Shown: one piece after another, positions 8,140 to 16,111 of the stretch
How positions within the stretch are numbered: the stretch's first letter is position 1
Layout: each line of letters opens with the position of its first letter
Source: Actinomycetota bacterium
GTDB lineage: Bacteria > Actinomycetota > Thermoleophilia > Solirubrobacterales > 70-9
NCBI GenBank assembly: GCA_005885405.1
Contig: VAYN01000007.1
Span: 27,794 to 91,793 of the forward strand
Direction of reading: 5' to 3'
DNA length: 64,000 nucleotides
Position numbers and translations under genes: made by a program
Notes under the pieces: model-generated
The model's input: the letters and a program-made list of their open reading frames with translations, nothing else
Database searches by the model: none
What the model was told of the DNA's origin: nothing

Positions 8140-8583
8140 ATGCAGCTCAACAAGGTCGGCATCGGCCTGATCGCCTTCTTCGGCCTCGGCGGCCTCGCCG
8201 TCGCAGTTGCTCCCTTCTTCGTCGGCATCCCGGCCGAGGCTGCATTCACCCTCGTCCTCCTCGGCGGCATCTGGGCGCTGACCGCCTTCGGCCTCGTCCT
8301 CTACGCCCGCCGCCAGAACCGCAAGGCCGCCCACAACGACTGGATCTTCCGGCAGGGCCTGCGCGGCACCGCGACCGTCCTCTCCGCCGGCAGCAGCGCC
8401 ACCGTCAACGAGATGCCGCTGATGAGCCTGCGGCTCGACCTCGACGTGCCGGGACAGGGGCGGCGGGAGGTGAAGCGGCGGGAGATCATGCCCGTCTTTG
8501 CTGCCACCCGGATGGAGCCGGGCCTGGTCCTGCCGGTCTACGCCAACCCGAAGGACCCGAACGAGTTCGTCCTCGTCTGGTGA
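8140..8583 (+). CDS. Small membrane protein with C-terminal cytosolic beta domain
   Basis: 147 residues. Two N-terminal transmembrane helices (about residues 7-27 and 34-55) separated by a short Pro-containing turn, then a basic stop-transfer region (ARRQNRKAAH) and a domain with alternating strands ending NPKDPNEFVLVW. This layout is common in small actinobacterial proteins with a 2-TM plus DUF3592/SHOCT-like style, but I cannot assign a function. Start codon abuts the previous stop, indicating translational coupling. Confidence 0.6.
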   Translation: MQLNKVGIGLIAFFGLGGLAVAVAPFFVGIPAEAAFTLVLLGGIWALTAFGLVLYARRQNRKAAHNDWIFRQGLRGTATVLSAGSSATVNEMPLMSLRLDLDVPGQGRREVKRREIMPVFAATRMEPGLVLPVYANPKDPNEFVLVW

Positions 8584-8591
8584 GGCGCACC

Positions 8592-8597
8592 TAGAAT
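8592..8597 (+). promoter_or_regulatory. -10 hexamer TAGAAT, leaderless promoter candidate for ileS
   Basis: TAGAAT, close to the TATAAT consensus, ends 9 nt before the GTG at 8607. No T-box leader is possible if transcription starts here. Confidence 0.5.
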
Positions 8598-8606
8598 CCG
8601 CAGTTC

Positions 8607-11600
8607 GTGCCCGGATTCGAACCCGTAGACCCGAAGCAGTCCTTCCCCGAGCTGGAGCAGCGGGTGCTCGCGCGCTGGCGCGAGGAGAAGGTCTTCGAGC
8701 GCTCGCTCGCCCAGCGCGCCGAGGCGCCGGTCTGGAGCTTCTACGAGGGGCCGCCGACCGCCAACGGCCGCCCCGGCTCCCACCACGTCCTCGCCCGCGT
8801 CTTCAAGGATGTCTACCCGCGCTACAAGACGATGTGCGGGTACCGGGTCCCGCGCAAGGCCGGCTGGGACTGCCACGGACTGCCGGTCGAGCTCGAGGTC
8901 GAAAAGCAGCTCGGCATCTCCTCCAAGCAGGAGATCGAGGAGTTCGGGATCGCCGAGTTCAACCAGCGCTGCCGCGAGTCCGTCTTCGAGTACGTCGAGG
9001 ACTGGAACAAGCTGACCGAGCGGATCGGCTTCTGGATCGATCTCGACGACCCCTACGTGACCCTCGAGGACGACTACATCGAGTCGGTCTGGTGGTCGCT
9101 GAAGCAGCTCTGGGACAAGGACCGCCTCTACGAGGGCCACAAGGTCGTCCCTTACTGCCCCCGCTGCGGGACGGCGCTCTCCTCGCACGAGGTGGCGCTC
9201 GGCTACGAGGACGTCAAAGACCCGTCGATCTACGTGCGGTTCCCGCTGCTGGGTGAGGACGGAAGCGAGTCCGGCGAGTCGATGCTGGTCTGGACGACGA
9301 CCCCGTGGACCCTCCCCGGCAACGTCGCCGTCGCCGCGGCGCCCGATGTCACCTACGTACGGGCGCGGCTCGACGGCGAGACCGTGATCCTCGCCGAGCC
9401 GTTGGTCGAGCGGGTGCTGGGGGAGGGGGCGGAGGTGCTCGATCGCTTCCCCGGTTCCGAGCTCGTCGGCCGCAGCTACCGCGGGCACGTCTTCGCCCTG
9501 GAGGACGGCGGTCCCGCCAACGCCTTCCGGGTCCTCGCCGGCGACTTCGTGACGACCGAGGACGGGACCGGTCTCGTCCACATCGCCCCCGCCTTCGGCG
9601 AAGACGACTACCGGGTCGCCGCCGTGGCCGGGATCTTCGACCCGACCGACGCCGCCACCCTCTACAACCCGGTCGGACTCGATGGCAGATTCGACGACCG
9701 TGTCACCGGCTTCGAGGGCAAGTTCGTCAAGGACGCCGACGTCACCGCGGCTCTGATCGGCGACCTCGACCAGCGCGGCCTGCTCTTCCGCGAGCAGGTC
9801 TACGAGCACGCCTACCCGCACTGCTGGCGCTGCGGGACGCCGCTCCTCTACTACGCGAAGTCGAGCTGGTACATCGCCACCTCCCAGGCCCGCGACCAGC
9901 TGCTCGCCAACAACGAGGAGATCGGCTGGCACCCCGAGCACATCAAGCACGGGCGCTTCGGCAAATGGCTGGAGAACAACGTCGACTGGGCGCTCTCGCG
10001 CGACCGCTACTGGGGGACGCCGCTGCCGATCTGGGAGTGCACCGGGGAGGGCTGCGACGGCCGCTTCTGCGCCGGCTCGGTCGCCGAGCTGCGCGAGCGG
10101 GCGCGCGAGCCCGTCCCCGACGACCTCCACCGCCCCTACATCGACGGCGTCACCCTCGACTGCTCCGACTGCGGCGGCGTCATGCGCCGGGTGGTCTCGG
10201 TGATCGACACCTGGTACGACAGCGGCGCGATGCCCTTCGCGCAGTTCCACTACCCGTTCGAGGGCAAAGAGGAGTTCGAGGAGCGCTTCCCGGCCGACTA
10301 CATCTGCGAGGCCCAGGACCAGACCCGCGGCTGGTTCTACACCCTGCTCGCCGAGTCGACCCTGCTCTTCGACACCTCCAGCTACCGCAACTGCGTCTGC
10401 CTCGGCCTCATCCTCGACCCTGAGGGCCAGAAGATGTCGAAGAGCCGCGGCAACGTCGTCGACCCCTGGGACGTCCTCGACGCCCACGGCGCCGACGCCT
10501 TCCGCTGGTACTACCTGACCGCCCAGCAGCCCTGGGCCGGCTACCGCTTCAGCGTCGACACGGTCGGTGAGTCGGTCCGCCAGTTCCTCCTCACCCTCTG
10601 GAACACCTACTCCTTCTGGGTCCTCTACGCCAACGCGGAAAACCTGACTGCGGCGGATTTCTCCGCTGAGCCAGAGAGCGCGAACGACCTCGACCGCTGG
10701 GCGCTCTCGCGGCTGCAGGCGACGACGGCGACCGTGCGCGAGCGGATGGACGACTACGACTGCACCGCGGCGGGGCGGGCGATCGCCGAGTACGTCGAGG
10801 AGCTCTCCAACTGGTACGTGCGACTCAGCCGTCGGCGCTTCTGGGACGGCGATCACGCCGCCTTCGCGACCCTGCGCCACTGCTTGCTGGAGACGACGGC
10901 GATGCTGGCTCCGTTCGTCCCCTTCCTCGCCGATGAGATCCACCGCAACCTCAGCGGCGAGACGGAGTCGGTCCACCTCCGCGACTTCCCGACGGTCGAC
11001 GAGTCCCTCGCCGACTCCGACCTAGAGCAGGGGATGGAGGCGGTCCGGCTCACGGTCGAGCTCGGCCGCGCCGCCCGCGCCCAGGCGAAGGCGAAGGTGC
11101 GCCAGCCGCTGCGCCGGGCCGTGATCGTCGCCAACGAGGCCGAGCGGGCCGCGATCGAAGCCCGCGCCGCCCTCGTCACCGCCGAGCTCAACGTCAAGGA
11201 GCTCGACTTCGTCAGCGACGAGTCGGAGCTGGTCAGCTACTCGGCCAAGCCCAACTACCGCGCCCTCGGTCCCCGCTTCGGCAAAAGCATGCCCCAGGTC
11301 GCAGCCGCGGTAGAGGCCCTCGACGCCGCTCACGTCGCCGCGACCCTCGCCGAGGGCGGCGAAGTCGGGATCTCGATCGACGGCACCGACCACACCCTCG
11401 GCCCTGAAGACATCACCCTCGCCCTCCAGCCCCTCGAGGGCTACGAGGTAGAGGCCGAGGCCGGCCACGCCGTCGCCCTCCAACTAGAGCTCGACGACGA
11501 GCTCCGCCGCGAGGGCCTAGCCCGCGAGATCGTCCACGCCGTCCAGAACGCCCGCAAAGCCGCAGGCCTGGAGATCACCGACCGCATCGACCTCACCCTC

Positions 11601-11981
11601 GCCGGCGACCCCGACCTCCTCGAGGCCGCCCAGGCCCACCAGGACTACCTGACGACCGAGGTTCTAGCCACTTCGGTCTCCTACGAGGGCGACGACAACG
11701 GAGCCGCCGCCAAGATCGACGGCGGCGACCTCAAACGAATCGTCGAACTTCACCCAGCAGTGATCCGGCGCGACGCCGGCTACCTCGATCAGGGCCGCTT
11801 CGATGCGCTTGGCGATCTCCGCCTTCTGCTCGTCGGAGCGGCCCTCGTACCAGTGGACGTGAACGAACGGCATGGAAGGAGAGCGCGGCGCCGCCTTAGG
11901 CGAGCGCCGGCTCCAGCTCGGCCTCGAGGCGGCGCTTCGGCATCGCGCCGACGACTTTCTTGGCGATCGCGCCGTCCTTGA
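8607..11981 (+). CDS. ileS: Isoleucyl-tRNA synthetase with extended, antisense-overlapping C-terminus
   Basis: Charges tRNA-Ile. Class I signatures: PPTANGRPGSHHVLAR (the HIGH site in the GxHH form I recall from some bacterial IleS), GWDCHGLPVE, the editing-domain entry WTTTPWTLPGNVAV, and KMSKSRGNVVDPWD. Cys pairs CPRCG, CWRCG and LDCSDCGG suggest bound zinc. The recognisable protein ends near residue 1035, a normal length of about 1040, but the frame stays open to residue 1124. The last 300 or so bases read antisense through the whole tautomerase gene (11664-11873) and into trxA. Either the native stop was lost or the two strands share coding sequence here. GTG start with a TAGAAT -10. Confidence 0.92.
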   Translation: MPGFEPVDPKQSFPELEQRVLARWREEKVFERSLAQRAEAPVWSFYEGPPTANGRPGSHHVLARVFKDVYPRYKTMCGYRVPRKAGWDCHGLPVELEVEKQLGISSKQEIEEFGIAEFNQRCRESVFEYVEDWNKLTERIGFWIDLDDPYVTLEDDYIESVWWSLKQLWDKDRLYEGHKVVPYCPRCGTALSSHEVALGYEDVKDPSIYVRFPLLGEDGSESGESMLVWTTTPWTLPGNVAVAAAPDVTYVRARLDGETVILAEPLVERVLGEGAEVLDRFPGSELVGRSYRGHVFALEDGGPANAFRVLAGDFVTTEDGTGLVHIAPAFGEDDYRVAAVAGIFDPTDAATLYNPVGLDGRFDDRVTGFEGKFVKDADVTAALIGDLDQRGLLFREQVYEHAYPHCWRCGTPLLYYAKSSWYIATSQARDQLLANNEEIGWHPEHIKHGRFGKWLENNVDWALSRDRYWGTPLPIWECTGEGCDGRFCAGSVAELRERAREPVPDDLHRPYIDGVTLDCSDCGGVMRRVVSVIDTWYDSGAMPFAQFHYPFEGKEEFEERFPADYICEAQDQTRGWFYTLLAESTLLFDTSSYRNCVCLGLILDPEGQKMSKSRGNVVDPWDVLDAHGADAFRWYYLTAQQPWAGYRFSVDTVGESVRQFLLTLWNTYSFWVLYANAENLTAADFSAEPESANDLDRWALSRLQATTATVRERMDDYDCTAAGRAIAEYVEELSNWYVRLSRRRFWDGDHAAFATLRHCLLETTAMLAPFVPFLADEIHRNLSGETESVHLRDFPTVDESLADSDLEQGMEAVRLTVELGRAARAQAKAKVRQPLRRAVIVANEAERAAIEARAALVTAELNVKELDFVSDESELVSYSAKPNYRALGPRFGKSMPQVAAAVEALDAAHVAATLAEGGEVGISIDGTDHTLGPEDITLALQPLEGYEVEAEAGHAVALQLELDDELRREGLAREIVHAVQNARKAAGLEITDRIDLTLAGDPDLLEAAQAHQDYLTTEVLATSVSYEGDDNGAAAKIDGGDLKRIVELHPAVIRRDAGYLDQGRFDALGDLRLLLVGAALVPVDVNERHGRRARRRLRRAPAPARPRGGASASRRRLSWRSRRP
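11664..11873 (-). CDS. 4-oxalocrotonate tautomerase-like small protein
   Basis: 69 residues. After the initiator Met comes the catalytic Pro1 expected for the 4-OT superfamily (PFVHVHWYEGRSDEQK), followed by the characteristic amphipathic helix with AEIAKRIEAALIEV. Family members are 60-80 residues, so length fits. The C-terminal third diverges from typical 4-OT, and this portion is encoded opposite the end of ileS. ATG start at 11873, 22 nt after trxA on the same strand, probably one operon (ppm1-trxA-tautomerase). Substrate unknown. Confidence 0.65.
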   Translation of the reverse strand: MPFVHVHWYEGRSDEQKAEIAKRIEAALIEVAGVAPDHCWVKFDDSFEVAAVDLGGGSVVVALVGDRSG

Positions 11982-12222
11982 AGAGGATCATCGTCGGGAT
12001 CGAGAGGACTTCGTAGTTGGCCGCCGTCTGCTGGTTCTCGTCGACGTTGATCGAGACGATCTTGAGGTCGTCGCGCTCGGCGTCGATCTCCTCCAGGACC
12101 GGGTGGACGACGCGGCACGGACCGCACCAGGGTGCCCAGAAGTCGACGAGGACGGGGCCCTCGGCGTCGAGCACGTCAGCTTTGAAGGTGGCGTCGGTTA
12201 CGTCCGTCAATTTCCCAGTCAC
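11896..12222 (-). CDS. trxA: Thioredoxin
   Basis: 108 residues, exactly thioredoxin-sized. Cytosolic dithiol-disulfide oxidoreductase with active site FWAPWCGPCR near residue 28-37, cis-Pro segment SIPTMILFKDG, and the buried Asp of VLVDFWA. GTG start at 12222 with GGGAG upstream. Sits between ppm1 and the tautomerase gene on the same strand. The 3' end is crossed by the extended ileS reading frame on the other strand. Confidence 0.95.
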   Translation of the reverse strand: MTGKLTDVTDATFKADVLDAEGPVLVDFWAPWCGPCRVVHPVLEEIDAERDDLKIVSINVDENQQTAANYEVLSIPTMILFKDGAIAKKVVGAMPKRRLEAELEPALA

Positions 12223-12266
12223 TGGTATCGGTCTCCCGGTCGATGTTTCGGCTTCAGCTCAATACT

Positions 12267-12989
12267 TCAGAAAGTATAGCGCCGTAGTAGGGGGAGGCGC
12301 CAGACCGCCTCGGCGACGATCTTGAGGTCCATCTTCGAGCTTCCTACCCGCCGCTCGCGGAAAACGATCGGCACCTCGACCACCTTAAAGCCGAGGCGGA
12401 TCGCCCGGTAGGTCACCTCGACCTGGAAGGCGTAGCCGCGGGTGCTGATCTGGTCGAGGTCGATCGCTTCGAGGACCTCGCGCCTGAAGCACTTGAAGCC
12501 GCCGGTGAGGTCGCGGACGTCGACCCCGAGCACCAGTCGCGCATAGGTACTGCCGGCGCGGCTAACCGCCCGGCGCAGCGGCCCCCAATCGCTGACCCCG
12601 CCGCCGGCGACGTAACGGGAGCCGAGTACCACGTCGGCCCGCTTCGCCGCCTCCAGCAGCCGCGGCAGGTAGGCGGGGTCGTGGGAGAAGTCGGCGTCCA
12701 TCTCCAGGACAAGGCCGGCGCCGCCGGCGAGCGCCGCGCGAAAGCCGGCGATGTAGGCGGGCCCGAGCCCTTCCTTGCGCGGCCGGTGCAGCACCGCCAC
12801 GTTCTCGTGCTGCGCAGCGAGCCGGTCGGCGATCTCCCCGGTCCCGTCCGGCGAGCTGTCGTCGACGATCAGCACCTGGGCGCCCGGCGGCAGCTTCGCG
12901 CGGGCGGCGTCGACCAGCGGCTCGACGTTTTCAGCCTCGTTGTAGGTCGGCAGGACCAGCCAGGCGGGGCCGCCGTGGTGCTCGCTCAT
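12267..12989 (-). CDS. Polyprenol monophosphomannose synthase / DPM1-like glycosyltransferase
   Basis: 240 residues, GT2 family. Transfers mannose from GDP-mannose to a polyprenyl phosphate, supplying mannose for cell-envelope glycans and glycoproteins at the inner membrane. Motifs: LPTYNEAENV, VDDSSPDGTG (nucleotide-binding Asp), EMDADFSHDP (DxD), GSRYVAGGG and GGFKCFRREVL, all as in Ppm1/DPM1. No membrane-anchor domain is attached, so it is a stand-alone catalytic subunit as in many actinobacteria. ATG start at 12989 with TAGCAT 8 nt upstream; first gene of the ppm1-trxA-tautomerase unit. Confidence 0.85.
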   Translation of the reverse strand: MSEHHGGPAWLVLPTYNEAENVEPLVDAARAKLPPGAQVLIVDDSSPDGTGEIADRLAAQHENVAVLHRPRKEGLGPAYIAGFRAALAGGAGLVLEMDADFSHDPAYLPRLLEAAKRADVVLGSRYVAGGGVSDWGPLRRAVSRAGSTYARLVLGVDVRDLTGGFKCFRREVLEAIDLDQISTRGYAFQVEVTYRAIRLGFKVVEVPIVFRERRVGSSKMDLKIVAEAVWRLPLLRRYTF

Positions 12990-12997
12990 CGGTCGCG

Positions 12998-13003
12998 ATG
13001 CTA
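12998..13003 (-). promoter_or_regulatory. -10 hexamer TAGCAT, leaderless promoter candidate for ppm1
   Basis: Minus-strand TAGCAT ends 8 nt before the ATG at 12989. The plus-strand ATG at 12998 is part of this element, arguing against using it as the polX start. Confidence 0.4.
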
Positions 13004-13029
13004 TTCGGCGGGCGCCGGGGAGGAACTCC

Positions 13030-13035
13030 TAAAGT
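13030..13035 (+). promoter_or_regulatory. -10 hexamer TAAAGT, leaderless promoter candidate for polX
   Basis: TAAAGT ends 7 nt before the GTG at 13043, supporting that start over the ATG at 12998. The divergent ppm1 element is 27 bp away. Confidence 0.45.
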
Positions 13036-13042
13036 TGCCTCC

Positions 13043-14770
13043 GTGACCAACGCCGAGATCGCCGCCGCGCTGGAAGAGCTGGGAGTCCTCTACGAGCTCG
13101 ACGGCGCCGACAGATACCGCGTCCTCGCCTACGGCACCGCCGCCAAGGCAATCCGCGAGAGCCCGGTCTCCGTCGCCGAGCTCGCCGGCCGCGGCGAAGC
13201 GACCAAGGTGCCTGGCGTCGGCAAGACGCTGGCGGAAAAGATCGACGCGCTGATCGCGACCGGCGAGATCCCCGCCGCGGTGAAGCTGAAGGCGAAGTTC
13301 CCGCCGACCTTGATCGAGGTCACGCGCGTCCCCGGGGTCGGCTCGAAAACCGCCCGCCGCCTCTTCGAGGAGCTGGAAATCTCCTCGATGGAGGACCTGA
13401 AAGCGGCGGCCGAGGGGGAAAAGATCCGCGACGTCAAAGGCCTCGGCCCGAAGGCGGAGGAAAACATCCTCGCCTCGCTCGAGCGGCTCGGCGAGCCGGG
13501 CGAGGGACCGGGCCGCCTGCTGCTCTCGAAGGTGAAGCCGATCGCCGAGGAGCTGGCGGCGGCGCTGCGCGAGCATCCGGCCTCCGACCGAGTCGAGGTG
13601 GCGGGCTCGGTCCGGCGCTGGGGCGAGACCTGCAAGGACATCGACCTGATCGCCACCGCCGAGGAGCCTGCGGCGCTCTCCGAGCACCTCGCGAGCCACC
13701 CGCTGATCGCCGCCGCAGGCACCCCCGGCCCCAACGGCGTCCGTGCCCAGACCCACAACGGCGTCTCGGTCGACCTGCGGATCGTCGCGCCCGCCGCCTT
13801 CGGCAACCTGCTCCAGCACTTCACCGGCTCCAAGGCCCACAACGTGCAGCTGCGCGAAGAGGCGGTCTCTCGCGGCCTCTCGGTCTCCGAGCACGGGATC
13901 ACCGAGACCGAGAGCGGCGACATCCAGACCTGCGCGACCGAGCAGGAGGTCTACGAGCGCCTCGGCTACGCCTACATCGAGCCGGAGCTGCGCGAGGGCC
14001 GCGGCGAGCTGAAGGCGGCGCGCGAAGGCAAGCTGCCGCAGCTGGTCGAGCTCGGCGACGTCAAGGGCGACCTCCACTCCCACACCACCCTCTCCGACGG
14101 GCGCAACAGCGTCGAGGAGATGGCCGAAGCGGCGCGCGACCGCGGCTACGAATACCTGGCGATCACCGACCACTCGGCCAGCCACGGCTTCGGCGACCAC
14201 GTCACCGCCGAGCGCCTCTGGGAGCGGATCGAGGAGATCGCCGCCTGGAACAAGGGCTACGGCAAGAAGGACTTCCGCCTCCTCGCCGGCTCGGAGATCA
14301 ACATCGGCCTCGACGGCACCCTCGACTACCCCGACGACCTCGTCGCCGCCCTCGACTGGGTCGTCGCCTCCGTCCACACCTCCTTCAACGTCTCCGAAAA
14401 GCAGATGACCGAGCGCGTCGTCACCGCGATCGAAAATCCGAACGTCGACTGCATCGGCCACCTCACCGGCCGCCTGATCGGCCGCCGCGAGCCCTACGGC
14501 ATCGACGTCGAGAAGGTCGCCGAGGCCGCGGCGCGCACCGGCACGATGATCGAGATCAACGGCAATCCCAACCGCCGCGACCTCTCCGACCTCCACGCGC
14601 GCCTCGCCTCCGAAGCCGGAGTGATGATCGTCCTCAACACCGACGCCCACGGCGTCGACACCCTCGACAACATGGCCTACGCCGTAGCCACCGCCCGCCG
14701 CGCCTGGCTCACCCCCGGCGACGTCGCCAACACGCAGACCTGGAGCGAGTTCAGGAAGCTATTGGGATGA
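13043..14770 (+). CDS. polX: DNA polymerase X family with C-terminal PHP domain (PolX)
   Basis: 575 residues, normal for bacterial PolX, a gap-filling repair polymerase with PHP exonuclease/phosphatase domain. N-terminal 8-kDa-like and helix-hairpin-helix motifs (VPGVGKTLAEKI, VPGVGSKTARRL, VKGLGPKAEENI), nucleotidyltransferase palm GSVRRWGETCKDIDLI with the paired Asp, third Asp in VSVDLRIV, and a PHP domain starting GDLHSHTTLSDG and containing LAITDHSASHG and HLTGRLIGRR. GTG 13043 chosen because of the TAAAGT hexamer and because the upstream ATG lies in the opposing promoter. The stop overlaps the next start (ATGA, 14767-14770). Confidence 0.92.
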   Translation: MTNAEIAAALEELGVLYELDGADRYRVLAYGTAAKAIRESPVSVAELAGRGEATKVPGVGKTLAEKIDALIATGEIPAAVKLKAKFPPTLIEVTRVPGVGSKTARRLFEELEISSMEDLKAAAEGEKIRDVKGLGPKAEENILASLERLGEPGEGPGRLLLSKVKPIAEELAAALREHPASDRVEVAGSVRRWGETCKDIDLIATAEEPAALSEHLASHPLIAAAGTPGPNGVRAQTHNGVSVDLRIVAPAAFGNLLQHFTGSKAHNVQLREEAVSRGLSVSEHGITETESGDIQTCATEQEVYERLGYAYIEPELREGRGELKAAREGKLPQLVELGDVKGDLHSHTTLSDGRNSVEEMAEAARDRGYEYLAITDHSASHGFGDHVTAERLWERIEEIAAWNKGYGKKDFRLLAGSEINIGLDGTLDYPDDLVAALDWVVASVHTSFNVSEKQMTERVVTAIENPNVDCIGHLTGRLIGRREPYGIDVEKVAEAAARTGTMIEINGNPNRRDLSDLHARLASEAGVMIVLNTDAHGVDTLDNMAYAVATARRAWLTPGDVANTQTWSEFRKLLG

Positions 14771-15594
14771 CTGAGGCGGACAACTCGACGCTGTTGGAGG
14801 AATGGGCCGCTTCTCCTGAGCTTCGTGCGGTTCGTTCCCGGATCAGGGTGCTGGCGGTGCTGGGTGGGATGGCGGGCGTAGCGACGGTCGTCCTCTGGGC
14901 CTGGATCTTCAACGCCCAAGTAGAAGAAAATGCTTACTCGACCGACCCCTCCGGAGTCCCGACGATCACCTGGATCGCCGCCGCGGTTGCCGGGGTGGCG
15001 GCGATCGCCCTGGGCCTGGTCCTATTTGTCCAGCGGGAAGCGGCAAGGCGCAAGTTCGAAGAACGTCTCGAACAAGAACAGCGCGAGCAGCTCCGCGCCG
15101 ACCGCGACGAGCAGATCTCACCGGGAGAGCTGGGGGAGCTCCTAGCGGCAAACCGCGCCCTGCTCGACGAGTACCAAAAGCCCGTGAGGGCCCAGGCTCG
15201 CACCAGCTACCTCTACGCCCAGATCGCGATCCTGATCGGCCTTGCCGTCCTGGTCATCGGCGCCGTGATGGTTCTGGTTACCGGTGAAGCGGCTGCCCGA
15301 ATCTCGGTGGCCAGCCTCGCTGCGGTCGGGGTCGCCATCTCCGGCTATGTCGCCCGTACCTACCTTCGCGTCTACGATCGAGCCCAGGAGCAGTTGAACT
15401 ACTACTTCCGCGAGCCCCTCGTCACCAGTTATCTGCTGACCGCCGAGCGGTTAGCCGAGAAGCTCCGAGGGGGTCGGCGTCAGAGGGCGTACGCCTCGAT
15501 GGTCGAGGAGATCGTTCGGTTTGTGAGGGCCGATCTCGACCAGGGTGCCTCGGACAGTTCCTCCGGGAAAGCTCGATTGCGCTCAGACGGTTAG
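14767..15594 (+). CDS. Four-TM membrane protein resembling TRADD-N-associated 2TM families
   Basis: 275 residues. TM helices near residues 29-48, 67-87, 150-170 and 178-196, with a charged Glu/Arg coiled-coil-like stretch (about 88-120) between pairs two and three and a cytosolic C-terminal helix region. The segment QARTSYLYAQIAI, followed by two TM helices and ISGYVARTYLRV, then YYFREPLVTSYLLTAERL, reminds me of the 2TM domain reported beside cyanobacterial TRADD-N proteins; this is from memory and weak. Translationally coupled to polX by an ATGA overlap. It overlaps the convergent gene 15583-16095 by 12 nt. No function is assigned. Confidence 0.5.
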   Translation: MTEADNSTLLEEWAASPELRAVRSRIRVLAVLGGMAGVATVVLWAWIFNAQVEENAYSTDPSGVPTITWIAAAVAGVAAIALGLVLFVQREAARRKFEERLEQEQREQLRADRDEQISPGELGELLAANRALLDEYQKPVRAQARTSYLYAQIAILIGLAVLVIGAVMVLVTGEAAARISVASLAAVGVAISGYVARTYLRVYDRAQEQLNYYFREPLVTSYLLTAERLAEKLRGGRRQRAYASMVEEIVRFVRADLDQGASDSSSGKARLRSDG

Positions 15595-16095
15595 TCGATC
15601 GCTGCGCAGCCCCGGCGCCCGCACCAGCTCGATCGGTTTCAGCGGGTGGTTGGGGACGACATAGAACTTGACGCCGTCGCGGGCCTCGATGCCGAGGACC
15701 GCCGCCTCGCGGGTGTGCCAGGCGAGGGAGACGATCAGGGCGTAGCCGGCGCCGACGGCGGCGACGCCGGGGAAGAAGATGCCGAGGAAGCCGGCGAGGA
15801 TCGCGGTCATCGCGATCGGCCAGAGGCGGGTAAAGGCGATCCGGGCAGGGTTCTGGTCCGGGAGCGAGGTGGCGGTGCGGGCACGGGCGAGAGCGTCGCG
15901 GACGTCGTCCGCGGCCCGCTGCGGACGGCCCAGGTAGAGGCCGATCGCCAGCGAGATCAGCCACCAGGCGGCGGCGACGAGGACGATCGTGGTTTCGCCG
16001 TCGCGGTTGGCGGCGACGGCGGTGATCGCGCCGAGCGCGGTCGCCTCGGCGGCGGTGATGAAGACGCTGACGCGAAGGAGGTCGGTGTAAGGCAT
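15583..16095 (-). CDS. Hypothetical multi-spanning membrane protein
   Basis: 170 residues with about four hydrophobic helices (residues 8-28, 36-54, 90-112, 113-130), the first two separated by a short polar turn. The loop between the second and third helices is Arg/Ala-rich and probably cytosolic. The C-terminus (NHPLKPIELVRAPG) is a short tail. I do not recognise the family. It lies 16 nt downstream of otsB on the same strand and is likely cotranscribed with it; its 3' end overlaps the convergent 4-TM gene. Confidence 0.5.
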   Translation of the reverse strand: MPYTDLLRVSVFITAAEATALGAITAVAANRDGETTIVLVAAAWWLISLAIGLYLGRPQRAADDVRDALARARTATSLPDQNPARIAFTRLWPIAMTAILAGFLGIFFPGVAAVGAGYALIVSLAWHTREAAVLGIEARDGVKFYVVPNHPLKPIELVRAPGLRSDRLTV

Positions 16096-16111
16096 CAGCT
16101 GCTCGCCGGCA

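Noticed and set aside
8607-8900. IleS HIGH motif reads GSHH, possibly an inactivated synthetase
   Set aside because: The form PPTANGxPGxHH is, as I recall, a normal variant in several bacterial IleS proteins; KMSKS and the zinc sites are intact.
8538-10976. 812-codon open frame antisense to ileS
   Set aside because: Shadow of ileS with biased composition and no motif.
12998-13042. ATG at 12998 as start of polX
   Set aside because: It lies in the -10 element of the divergent ppm1 gene and adds a non-conserved peptide; GTG 13043 has a better upstream hexamer.
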